NCBI RefSeq assembly: GCF_025336545.1 | Contig: NZ_JAODBU010000008.1 | Location: forward strand, 184,101 to 248,100 | Direction: 5' to 3' | Length of the DNA: 64,000 nucleotides | Origin: Eubacterium_U album | GTDB lineage: Bacteria > Bacillota > Clostridia > Lachnospirales > Lachnospiraceae | Shown here: piece after piece, positions 34,971-42,803 of the stretch | Layout of the letters: every line of letters starts with the position of its first letter | How positions within the stretch are numbered: the first letter of the stretch is position 1 | Made by a program: the position numbers and the translations under genes | The notes under the pieces: model-generated | Databases searched by the model: none | What the model saw: only the letters and a program-made list of their open reading frames with translations | Told to the model about the DNA's origin: nothing

Positions 34971-36278
34971 TTATATTTCATCATTTTCATCGAATCTTAC
35001 ACGGATAGAATTTGCATGAGCTGTTAATCCTTCAGCCTTTGCAAACTTCTGAATATCTTCGCTTATAGGTTCTAATGCCTGTCTTGAATATGAAATAATA
35101 CTTGATTTCTTAACAAAATCATCAACACTAAGTGGCGAGAAGAATTTTGCTGTTCCATTAGTCGGTAAAACATGGTTTGGTCCTGCAAAATAATCTCCAA
35201 GTGGTTCTGAGCTATATTCTCCAAGGAAAATAGCCCCTGCATTTCTAATTTTTGTCATTACATCAAACGGATTTTTAGTAACAATTTCTAAATGTTCACT
35301 TGCAATATCATTTGCAACAGAAATTGCTTCATCTAATGTATCAACAACTAAAATATATCCAAAATTATCTAATGATTTTTCAAGTATTGCTTTTCTTGAT
35401 AATTTAGAAACAAACATATCTGTATATTCTGATACTTTTTTTGCCAAATCCATACTTGTTGTCACTAAAATTGCTGACGCTAATTCATCATGTTCTGCCT
35501 GTGAAAGCAAATCTGCAGCAACATATCTTGGATTTGATGTTTCATCTGCTAACACAAGGATTTCACTTGGTCCTGCAACGCTGTCAATACTTACATAACC
35601 AAATACTGCCTTTTTAGCAAGAGCAACATAAATATTTCCAGGGCCTACAATTTTATCAACCTTAGGAATGCTTTCAGTTCCAAATGCCAAAGCAGCAATC
35701 GCCTGTGCTCCACCTACTTTATAAATTACATCTACACCTGCTTCATTTGCAGCTACGAGTGTTCCGGGATTAACTTTTCCATCTTTTCCCGGAGGTGTTA
35801 CCATATATATTCTGTCAACACCGGCAACCTTTGCAGGAATAATGTTCATTAATACAGATGATGGATATGCTGCCTTTCCACCAGGTACATATACACCTAC
35901 TTTTTCAAGTGCAGTAACTTTCTGACCTAAAATTGTTCCATCAGGCTTGCTGTCAAACCAACTGTATTGACGCTGTTTTTCATGATATTCCCTTATATTT
36001 TTAATTGCTTTTCTAATAACATCTACTAATTCAGAATTTTCAAGGAAATTATACGCTTCCTCAATTTCTTCCTTTGTTACCACGATATTATCTGCATTAA
36101 TATCTGCCTTGTCAAATTTTGCTGTATATTCAAAAACAGCCTTGTCGCCATTTTCTTTAACATTATTAAGTATTTCATTTACACTGTCATTATAACTTCC
36201 GTAATTATTAGGACTTCTTTTAAGTAAATCAGTCAAAATATTTTTCTTAGAAGCTTCATCTAACTTTACAATACGCAT
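34971..36278 (-). CDS. hisD: Histidinol dehydrogenase
   Basis: 435 residues. Zn- and NAD-dependent four-electron oxidation of histidinol to histidine, the last step of the pathway. Motifs: VYVPGGKAAYPSSVLMN, IVGPGNIYVALAKK, SIDSVAGPSEILVLAD, QAEHDE (Zn ligands) and the C-terminal AGPNHVLPT. An in-frame GTG at 36299 lies before the AAAAGGAG site; ATG 36278 is correctly spaced. Confidence 0.96.
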   Translation of the reverse strand: MRIVKLDEASKKNILTDLLKRSPNNYGSYNDSVNEILNNVKENGDKAVFEYTAKFDKADINADNIVVTKEEIEEAYNFLENSELVDVIRKAIKNIREYHEKQRQYSWFDSKPDGTILGQKVTALEKVGVYVPGGKAAYPSSVLMNIIPAKVAGVDRIYMVTPPGKDGKVNPGTLVAANEAGVDVIYKVGGAQAIAALAFGTESIPKVDKIVGPGNIYVALAKKAVFGYVSIDSVAGPSEILVLADETSNPRYVAADLLSQAEHDELASAILVTTSMDLAKKVSEYTDMFVSKLSRKAILEKSLDNFGYILVVDTLDEAISVANDIASEHLEIVTKNPFDVMTKIRNAGAIFLGEYSSEPLGDYFAGPNHVLPTNGTAKFFSPLSVDDFVKKSSIISYSRQALEPISEDIQKFAKAEGLTAHANSIRVRFDENDEI

Positions 36279-36339
36279 AATTTCTTCTCCTTTTACCACA
36301 TACTACTATACATCAAATTTACAATAATTTGTATAGGAA

Positions 36340-36978
36340 TTATTTAATATTAGCCCTCAAATCCTTTATGATTTTTCTAATTCTTTCATCTTCCATCTTC
36401 ATGCTTACTTGGTTAACAACCATTCTTGCTGATAAAGGACAAACTTTTTCTAATACAGTAAGTCCATTTTCTTTTAATGTTGTACCTGTTTCTACAATAT
36501 CAACTATTACTTCTGATAAACCAACAATAGGCGCAAGTTCTACTGAACCATTAAGTTTAATAATTTCAACTGTCTGATGTTTTTTATTATAGAAATAATC
36601 TTTTGCAATATTTGGATATTTTGAAGCGACTCTTATCATTCCATGATTTTTTAATAAATCTCTCGCAGATTCAGGACCACATACACACATGTTGCATTTT
36701 CCAAATCCTAAATCTAATACTTCGTACAATTTTCTTCCTTCTTCAAGAATTGTGTCTGCTCCTACAATTCCTATATCAGCAGCTCCATATTCAACGTATG
36801 TAGGTACATCGCTCGCCTTGCTTAAGAAGAATTTTAATTTTAATTCTTCATTTACAAAAATAAGCTTACGTGTTTTTTCGTCTTTCATTTCTTCACATTC
36901 AATACCTATATCTTCAAACATTTTCATTGCTGTTTTAGCTAATCTTCCTTTTGCAAGGGCAAATGTTAAATATCTCAT
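36340..36978 (-). CDS. hisG: ATP phosphoribosyltransferase, short form
   Basis: 212 residues, the short HisG without the C-terminal regulatory domain. FALAKGRLAK, SKASDVPTYVEYGAADIGIVG, the PRPP loop region and GLSEVIVDIVETGTTLKENGL-type C-terminal strand. It catalyses the first committed step of His synthesis and needs HisZ, encoded just upstream, for activity and feedback control. Confidence 0.96.
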   Translation of the reverse strand: MRYLTFALAKGRLAKTAMKMFEDIGIECEEMKDEKTRKLIFVNEELKLKFFLSKASDVPTYVEYGAADIGIVGADTILEEGRKLYEVLDLGFGKCNMCVCGPESARDLLKNHGMIRVASKYPNIAKDYFYNKKHQTVEIIKLNGSVELAPIVGLSEVIVDIVETGTTLKENGLTVLEKVCPLSARMVVNQVSMKMEDERIRKIIKDLRANIK

Positions 36979-36991
36979 TTTATTTAATCTC

Positions 36992-38197
36992 CTATAATTC
37001 CTTTACACCATCTTTAGATACATATGTTACATTTACAGCTCCGTCTTCTTTTTTGAATTCAACATACTCATCAATTGAAATATTTTCTTTCTTAGGAATA
37101 AGCTCTGTCTTAATACCTTTTTCCCTAAGACCTGTAGCAAGCTGCAATGCTGTCTTTCTAAGTTCTGTATCATATATTAACACTTCATATACATAATCTG
37201 TATCACCTTCCATTTTCTGGCTGCTCATAGCCATAAGGAGCTGATCCATATATACTGCAAATCCTATAGCTGCGCTATCTTTCCCAAACTGACTTAATAG
37301 TTTATCATAGCGGCCACCTGCAACAATTGCATCTCCTGTTCCATATGTGTATGCCTTAAAAATAATTCCTGTATAATAATTAAAATTGCTAAGCATTCCT
37401 AAATCAAATGAAATATAATCAGCAACTCCATAATCAACTAAAATAGAATATACTTCCTCTAATTTCTCAATTGCCTTTAATGATTTTTCGTTCGTTGCAA
37501 GTTCTTTTGCTTTATCAAGTACATCTGAACTTCCAAATAAAGAAGGCAATTTAAGAAATGTATCTTTTACGTTTGAAGTGATATCTTTAGAATCAAGTAA
37601 TTCTTCAACACCGAAGAAATTCTTATTTTCAATTCTAACTCTAAGTTCTTCCTCAACATCATCTTCAAATCCACATTCTTCTAAAAGTCCCTTATAGAAG
37701 TCAACCTGACCAATTTCAACAAGAAATTTATCAAAGCCTGCACTCTTTAATGAATTTACAACAAGGGCAACCATTTCTGCATCAGCTTCAACTGAATCAT
37801 CCCCGATTAGTTCACAACCAAGTTGTGTTATTTCCTTTAGTTTTCCCTGTAATTCTGAATTATTAATATATGTATTTGCGTTATAGCAAAGCTTAATAGG
37901 TACATTGACATCCATATAATTCTTTGCTGCAATTCTTGCTATTGATGGAGTAAGGTCAGGTCTTAATACCAAAGTATTTCCTTCCCTATCAAAAAACTTA
38001 TATAAATTCTTTGATGGTACTGAACCTCTTTCCTTATTAAAAATATCAAAGAATTCAAATGTTGGTGTTTGAACATTATGGAATCCATATAAATTAAATA
38101 TATTATTAATTTTATTTTCTATAGTTAACTTTCTTGCACACTCTTTTCCGTATACGTCTCTTACACCCTCTGGTGTGTGTAATAATTCTTTACTCAT
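36992..38197 (-). CDS. hisZ: ATP phosphoribosyltransferase regulatory subunit HisZ
   Basis: 401 residues, class II aminoacyl-tRNA synthetase-like (HisRS paralogue) with VQTPTFEFFDIFN, TLVLRPDLTPSIARI and ARYDKLLSQFG-type motif 3 (GGRYDKLL). It lacks the tRNA-binding features needed for a true HisRS and sits before short hisG, so it is HisZ. It is the first gene of the operon, 32 bases after a palindromic site. Confidence 0.93.
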   Translation of the reverse strand: MSKELLHTPEGVRDVYGKECARKLTIENKINNIFNLYGFHNVQTPTFEFFDIFNKERGSVPSKNLYKFFDREGNTLVLRPDLTPSIARIAAKNYMDVNVPIKLCYNANTYINNSELQGKLKEITQLGCELIGDDSVEADAEMVALVVNSLKSAGFDKFLVEIGQVDFYKGLLEECGFEDDVEEELRVRIENKNFFGVEELLDSKDITSNVKDTFLKLPSLFGSSDVLDKAKELATNEKSLKAIEKLEEVYSILVDYGVADYISFDLGMLSNFNYYTGIIFKAYTYGTGDAIVAGGRYDKLLSQFGKDSAAIGFAVYMDQLLMAMSSQKMEGDTDYVYEVLIYDTELRKTALQLATGLREKGIKTELIPKKENISIDEYVEFKKEDGAVNVTYVSKDGVKEL

Positions 38198-38229
38198 TTT
38201 TATCTTTCCTTTACACTTTAGTCTGCTAA

Positions 38230-38249
38230 TGTGTTACCACGGTAGCACA
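38230..38249. promoter_or_regulatory. Palindromic candidate operator of the his operon
   Basis: TGTGTTACC-AC-GGTAGCACA, 8 of 9 matching pairs, six bases downstream of the -10 element, so over the expected transcript start. The leader is too short for a T-box. A repressor is inferred; its identity is unknown. Confidence 0.55.
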
Positions 38250-38255
38250 GCAAAT

Positions 38256-38284
38256 ATAATACAATATATTTTTTTTCGTGTCAA
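38256..38284 (-). promoter_or_regulatory. Sigma-A promoter of the his operon
   Basis: Minus strand TTGACA (38279-38284), 17-base spacer, TATTAT (38256-38261), starting just past the end of recU. Confidence 0.82.
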
Positions 38285-38287
38285 TGC

Positions 38288-38824
38288 CTATTCTTCTCTA
38301 GATTCGAGGTCAATATTAATCGTTTCTAAATAATGAACCAGTATACCCGGCGCAGATTTTATTTTATATTTCTTATCTATTTCATCAAATCTGAAACTTT
38401 TTCTTCCTCCATTTATACTTCTTTCATAAAATTTTTCTATATCACAGAAAGGAATATAGTACATTTCATTTTTATGACTATAAAATAATATAATAAAAGA
38501 TACTCCTCCCTGTTTTTCAAAATCCTTCATGAATTTAACCTGATGTTCATGTATGTTCATCATCGGAAATGTATCTGTAGCACATTCTTTGGCATCAAAG
38601 CACACTGGTATTCCCTGCACGGCACCTATATAATCTACTGTACTTTGCTGATCAAAATATGCTAATGTTATATGTCTTGTCTGCTGATCAATTCTCACCG
38701 GAGTAATAGGTGTTGGGATTTTCTGAATTAAAGCCAGTCCTTTCTCTCTATAACTTTCATTAGACATATTTATCATATCCTCTAAAGTAGAGCCTCTAAG
38801 CCCACGTGTATTCCATGTTCCCAT
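38288..38824 (-). CDS. recU: Holliday junction resolvase RecU
   Basis: 178 residues. RecU-type nuclease fold with the catalytic acidic residues in STVDYIGAVQGIPVCFDAKE and the downstream Gln/acidic HEHQVKFMKDFEKQGG. It cleaves four-way junctions made by RuvAB, encoded at 59.8-61.4 kb. In many Firmicutes recU is next to a PBP gene; here it follows a pseudouridine synthase. Confidence 0.93.
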   Translation of the reverse strand: MGTWNTRGLRGSTLEDMINMSNESYREKGLALIQKIPTPITPVRIDQQTRHITLAYFDQQSTVDYIGAVQGIPVCFDAKECATDTFPMMNIHEHQVKFMKDFEKQGGVSFIILFYSHKNEMYYIPFCDIEKFYERSINGGRKSFRFDEIDKKYKIKSAPGILVHYLETINIDLESREE

Positions 38825-38834
38825 TTTCTCTCCT

Positions 38835-39821
38835 TTATAAATTTAATCCAATCTCACTAAATACATTTTCAAATAATTGGGGAATTTTAGCTTCGAATGT
38901 TTTTTGTTTAAGTTTTTTTAATTCATCCGGCATTTCATCAAATTTAAGTTGCCATGCGTGTAATAGTTGATATTTTACACCACATTTTTTTCTGAAAATT
39001 TCATTAATATCTGCTCTTCCATATTTGGTATCTCCTATTATAGGATGTCTAACGGATGCAAGATGCGCTCTTATCTGATGCGGTTTTCCCGTAATAAGTT
39101 TAACTTTCAAAATAGTATATTTGCCATTTGTTTTTAAACATTCATATTCTGTTTCTATATATGAACTTTCTTTCAATGGTTTATCGTATATTTTCACCTT
39201 GTTAGATTTAGAATCTTTTGTCAAATATCCTTTAATCTTTGTTTTTCCATTAATTTCTCCCGAAACGACTGTAATATAGTATTTGCCAAATGTTCTATCT
39301 TTTAACATATCCGACATCACCTGTAGTCCTAATAAACTTTTTCCTGCAATTAACAGACCGCTTGTATTTCTGTCTAGTCTGTTGCAAATGCCCGGCTTAA
39401 AAGTTTCTAATTCATTTTCACTAAGCTGTTTTGTATCTAGTAAATATTCGATTATATATTCATTCATTGAAATATCATTCTTCTTTGCTTTTTGGCTTAA
39501 AACGCCTGCCGGTTTATTTACTATAATTACATTTTCATCTTCGTAAACTACATCTAACGAAAATTTATGCGTTGCCTTGCCAGATGCTTCAATATTTTTT
39601 GAACTTCTAAACTTATCTATAGTTTCATCTGTCATAAATATTTTCACACAGTCTCCAACTGCAAGTTTGTCTTTTCCGTCAGATTTTTTATTGTTTAATG
39701 TAATATTCTTTTTTCTAAGCATCTTATACACAAAGCTGGCAGGTGCAGCGTTAAAATACTTAAAAAGTAACTTGTCAAAACGTTGCCCTGCCTCATTTTT
39801 ATTTATAATTATTTCTCTCAT
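38835..39821 (-). CDS. RluA-family pseudouridine synthase (RluC/RluD-like)
   Basis: 328 residues. An S4-like N-terminus (about 12-70) with RFDKLLFKYF, then the catalytic domain GICNRLDRNTSGLLIAGKS (Asp) and KLITGKPHQIRAHLASVRHP. It probably modifies 23S rRNA; the position is not readable. It lies 10 bases before recU. It is distinct from the RluD at 10 kb. Confidence 0.9.
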   Translation of the reverse strand: MREIIINKNEAGQRFDKLLFKYFNAAPASFVYKMLRKKNITLNNKKSDGKDKLAVGDCVKIFMTDETIDKFRSSKNIEASGKATHKFSLDVVYEDENVIIVNKPAGVLSQKAKKNDISMNEYIIEYLLDTKQLSENELETFKPGICNRLDRNTSGLLIAGKSLLGLQVMSDMLKDRTFGKYYITVVSGEINGKTKIKGYLTKDSKSNKVKIYDKPLKESSYIETEYECLKTNGKYTILKVKLITGKPHQIRAHLASVRHPIIGDTKYGRADINEIFRKKCGVKYQLLHAWQLKFDEMPDELKKLKQKTFEAKIPQLFENVFSEIGLNL

Positions 39822-39952
39822 TTTATCTCCTAATGCTGATAATCAGTCACGTTTTATGTTATAGCATTTTGATTAATATAAATTTTAACTATTATAAATT
39901 CTTTGCATTTTAATTTATCAATTATTCTTGTAACAATGACAAATTTAAATAT

Positions 39953-40726
39953 TTATTTTTTCAATTTATGCATTAAATTCAATAATTCGATTATAAAACG
40001 ATGTGGAACAACTTTGGCTAAAACTCTATAAGCTCTCATTGTCCTTCCATAAACTGAAATTTCTTTACATCTTATACTATCGTCTATTGCCTTACTTACA
40101 ACTGCTTTCTGGTCAGCCATAAACAATTTCTTAAATGCATAAACATTTCCATATCTTTCTGCTTTATTAAAAAATGGAGTATTAACAGGTCCCGGACATA
40201 CTGCAGTAACATATATTCCTAAATCTTTTAATTCTCCTCTTAAAGCCCTTGAAAAACTTAATACATATGACTTTGTTGCACAATAAACTGCAAATCCCGG
40301 TTGTGGATTAAATGCGCCTGCTGAAGCTAAATTTATAATTCTTGAATTAACAGCCATAAACGGAATACAATCATGTGTTAAAGAAGTTAAAGCTCTGCAG
40401 TTAACATCTATCATACTCAAATTATCATTGTATGAAATTCTGTCAAAATATCCAACCATTCCAAATCCGGCACAATTTACAAGCATCTTTACCTCCGGCT
40501 GTATATTGTTTAGCTCCTGTACAAGTGGAAACAATGCCTTTCTGGAATTAAAATCAGCAATAAAATTTCTTGTTTTTGTATGCATTTTCTTTTTTGTTTT
40601 TGCTAATTCCTCTTCATTTCTTCCGACAAGCCAATATTCGTCAATTGAATGTAATTTTTTGTCTAATTGTAATGCAAATTCTCTTCCCATTCCGGAAGAT
40701 GCTCCTGTAATAATCACTATTCTCAT
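39953..40726 (-). CDS. Short-chain dehydrogenase/reductase
   Basis: 257 residues. NAD(P)-binding GASSGMGREFA, VNCAGFG, catalytic Ser in NLASAGAFNPQ and YxxxK in YCATKSYVLSF, then the CPGPVNTPFF loop. The classical SDR fold is complete; the substrate is unknown, resembling the DltE/YdfG-like broad group. The start overlaps the rsuA stop (ATGA), so it is coupled. Confidence 0.87.
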   Translation of the reverse strand: MRIVIITGASSGMGREFALQLDKKLHSIDEYWLVGRNEEELAKTKKKMHTKTRNFIADFNSRKALFPLVQELNNIQPEVKMLVNCAGFGMVGYFDRISYNDNLSMIDVNCRALTSLTHDCIPFMAVNSRIINLASAGAFNPQPGFAVYCATKSYVLSFSRALRGELKDLGIYVTAVCPGPVNTPFFNKAERYGNVYAFKKLFMADQKAVVSKAIDDSIRCKEISVYGRTMRAYRVLAKVVPHRFIIELLNLMHKLKK

Positions 40727-41433
40727 ACATTGCCTCCAATCTGCGCAATTTCCTGCGCTGTAAGTTCTCTATAATCGCCTAACATAAGTGTATCATCAAG
40801 TTTTAGTTTTCCCATTGATATACGTTTTAAATATATAACTTCCATACCTATGGCTTTAAACATTCTCTTAACCTGATGAAATTTACCCTCTGTTATTGTT
40901 AGCTCAATTTCTGAAATATCATCTGATTTTAAAATGTTTAATACCGCAGGCTTAGTTAATTTCTTTTCACCTATATCCAGTCCTTCTTTAAAAAGTTCAA
41001 TATGCTCATTTTTCACTCTGCCATTAATCTTTGCATAATATGTTTTATCAATATGTTTTGTTGGTGAAGTAAGAATATGTGCTAGCTCACCATCATTCAT
41101 GACAAGCAAAAGCCCTTCCGTATCCTTATCTAATCTACCAACAGGAAACAAACCTTTTGATATAGATGCGTCAAATAAATCCATTACTGTTCTATCTCTT
41201 GAATCTTTAACGGCAGTTACGACACCTGCCGGTTTATTAAGCATATAATATATATTTTTCTTATAAGCAATTGTTTTACCATTAACGGAAATTATATCCT
41301 TTGTTTCATCTATGTGCAGTTCCGGTTTTTTTATAATATCTCCGTTAACATCAACGCATCCTTTTCTGATATATTGTTTAACCTGACTGCGGCTGCCAAT
41401 ATTCATATCACACAAATATTTGTCTAGTCTCAA
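40723..41433 (-). CDS. rsuA: RsuA-type 16S rRNA pseudouridine synthase
   Basis: 236 residues. N-terminal S4 domain (MRLDKYLCDMNIGSRSQVKQ), catalytic Asp in FPVGRLDKDTEGLLLVMNDG and EGKFHQVKRMFKAIG. The family modifies U516 of 16S rRNA or a nearby site. It is co-transcribed with the SDR gene. Confidence 0.9.
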   Translation of the reverse strand: MRLDKYLCDMNIGSRSQVKQYIRKGCVDVNGDIIKKPELHIDETKDIISVNGKTIAYKKNIYYMLNKPAGVVTAVKDSRDRTVMDLFDASISKGLFPVGRLDKDTEGLLLVMNDGELAHILTSPTKHIDKTYYAKINGRVKNEHIELFKEGLDIGEKKLTKPAVLNILKSDDISEIELTITEGKFHQVKRMFKAIGMEVIYLKRISMGKLKLDDTLMLGDYRELTAQEIAQIGGNV

Positions 41434-41590
41434 CGCCCTACTCCCTTTTTAAATATATTTACTATTCTACCACTATTAAAGAAATCATGCTATTATGATT
41501 TTTATTTTTATATAAAATGTAATGTTTTTATGTAATCTATTATTATGTATACATATATATCTTTTAATAATTTTCAAGTTGTTTTTACAT

Positions 41591-41627
41591 ATGCATCAAA
41601 GTTGAGGAATTTTAACTTCGACATTAT
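41591..41627 (-). repeat. Short interspersed repeat, copy F (partial)
   Basis: Minus strand ATAATGTCGAAGTTAAAA, then CCTCAACTTTGATGCAT, matching copies C and E. It can fold through CGAAGTT/AACTTTG. With copy E, in opposite orientation, it brackets the cupin gene. The rest of the 41434-41717 gap is AT-rich plus a terminator. Confidence 0.5.
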
Positions 41628-41637
41628 ATATATATAA

Positions 41638-41678
41638 GCAAAAAACTGCTCCATATCGCTGACAGGAACAGTTTTTGC
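41638..41678 (-). terminator. Terminator after the cupin gene
   Basis: GCAAAAACTG pairs with CAGTTTTTTGC in minus-strand terms, with inner TCC/GGA, and a T-rich 3' end. Confidence 0.75.
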
Positions 41679-41717
41679 GTATAAATCAATATTTAATTTT
41701 TATTACATATAACAAAA

Positions 41718-42140
41718 CTACTTATTTAATTTATAATAAATTTTCCTAACCTGTTCAATCTGTTCAGGTGTCATCTTTAATGTTGGAGAATTTATATTAT
41801 CATCTGTATTAGAATTCTCTATAATGAGAACAGTACTTCCTTTCTCAGGTGTATGTGTGTGGAACGTTCCTCTCTTTACATTATATATTTTAAGTGGTTC
41901 CATCTTTATACCGTCTATTTCTGATATGACATCACCATTTCCACCTGTAAATAAAGTACATTCGCCTGCTAAAAGCACAAAAACCTCATCCGTTTCATCA
42001 TGCTTTTGCATTTTATCTAAATTCTTAACTTCTAATTCTTCGCAATAACGAAGTTCTGCAACCCTCCATGACTGATATGTAATTAAAGGTAAATATCCTT
42101 CACCATCATAAGAGCACACATCTATCCATTCTTTTTTCAT
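41718..42140 (-). CDS. Small cupin-domain protein
   Basis: 140 residues. The beta-barrel pattern includes KHDETDEVFVLLAGECTLF (cupin motif 1 with HxxxxE) and FHTHTPEKGSTVLIIENS (motif 2 His). Such proteins may bind metal or a small acid; no substrate can be read. It stands alone, flanked by two inverted copies of a short repeat (E and F). Confidence 0.75.
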   Translation of the reverse strand: MKKEWIDVCSYDGEGYLPLITYQSWRVAELRYCEELEVKNLDKMQKHDETDEVFVLLAGECTLFTGGNGDVISEIDGIKMEPLKIYNVKRGTFHTHTPEKGSTVLIIENSNTDDNINSPTLKMTPEQIEQVRKIYYKLNK

Positions 42141-42168
42141 CGCTTCTCCTTCTCTACTTTTATATTTA

Positions 42169-42234
42169 ATATGTTAGGGCCCAAGGCCCCAACTTTGATG
42201 CATGCGGTTTGTTCCGTGTTACGCACTCACACAA
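42169..42234 (+). repeat. Short interspersed repeat, copy E
   Basis: ATATGTTAGGGCCCAAGGCC, then CCAACTTTGATGCAT as in copies C and F, then CGGTTTGTTCCGTGTTACGC as in copy A. The 5' part folds as GGGCC-CAA-GGCCC. It lies between the cupin and ridA genes. Confidence 0.5.
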
Positions 42235-42282
42235 TCCTATCTAATCATATTTTACAAATTATAAAGGCAGATTTTAATATAA

Positions 42283-42657
42283 TTAATCTACAACTGCAAT
42301 AACTTCTACTTCACAAAGAACATTTTTAGGAAGCTGCTTTACTGCTACACAACTTCTTGCAGGTTTTCCTGTAAAATATTTTTCATAAATTCCATTAAAA
42401 GTTGTAAAATCTTCCATATTTGCTAAGAAACATGTTGTTTTAATTGTGTTTTCATAATCTACACCGGCTGCATTTAAAATTGCCCCTAAATTTTTCATTA
42501 CCTGAGTAGTCTGTTCTTCAATTGTTGTCCCAACAATTTCACCTGTTGCAGGATTTAATGCAATTTGTCCTGATGTATATAAAATTCCATTTGCAATAAC
42601 TGCCTGTGAATAAGGTCCTATTGCTGCAGGGGCCTTGTCTGTGATAATCTTCTTCAT
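42283..42657 (-). CDS. ridA: RidA-family enamine/imine deaminase
   Basis: 124 residues, standard. APAAIGPYSQAVIANGILYTS, the conserved Arg in GKPARSCVAVKQLPKNV, and the C-terminal Glu region CEVEVIAVVD. It hydrolyses reactive 2-aminoacrylate from PLP enzymes. It is a single-gene unit with an AGGAGG site. Confidence 0.95.
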   Translation of the reverse strand: MKKIITDKAPAAIGPYSQAVIANGILYTSGQIALNPATGEIVGTTIEEQTTQVMKNLGAILNAAGVDYENTIKTTCFLANMEDFTTFNGIYEKYFTGKPARSCVAVKQLPKNVLCEVEVIAVVD

Positions 42658-42803
42658 GTTAAATTCCTCCTATAACTAATATGTATAGCCTCTTTTTATA
42701 AAAGACTAATTGTCGAAAACTTTCACAAAATTAAGTTTGTTGATTTTGTTTTCTAATTATATTTCTCTCAATAAATGCTATCAAATCGCATCTAAAAAGT
42801 CAA

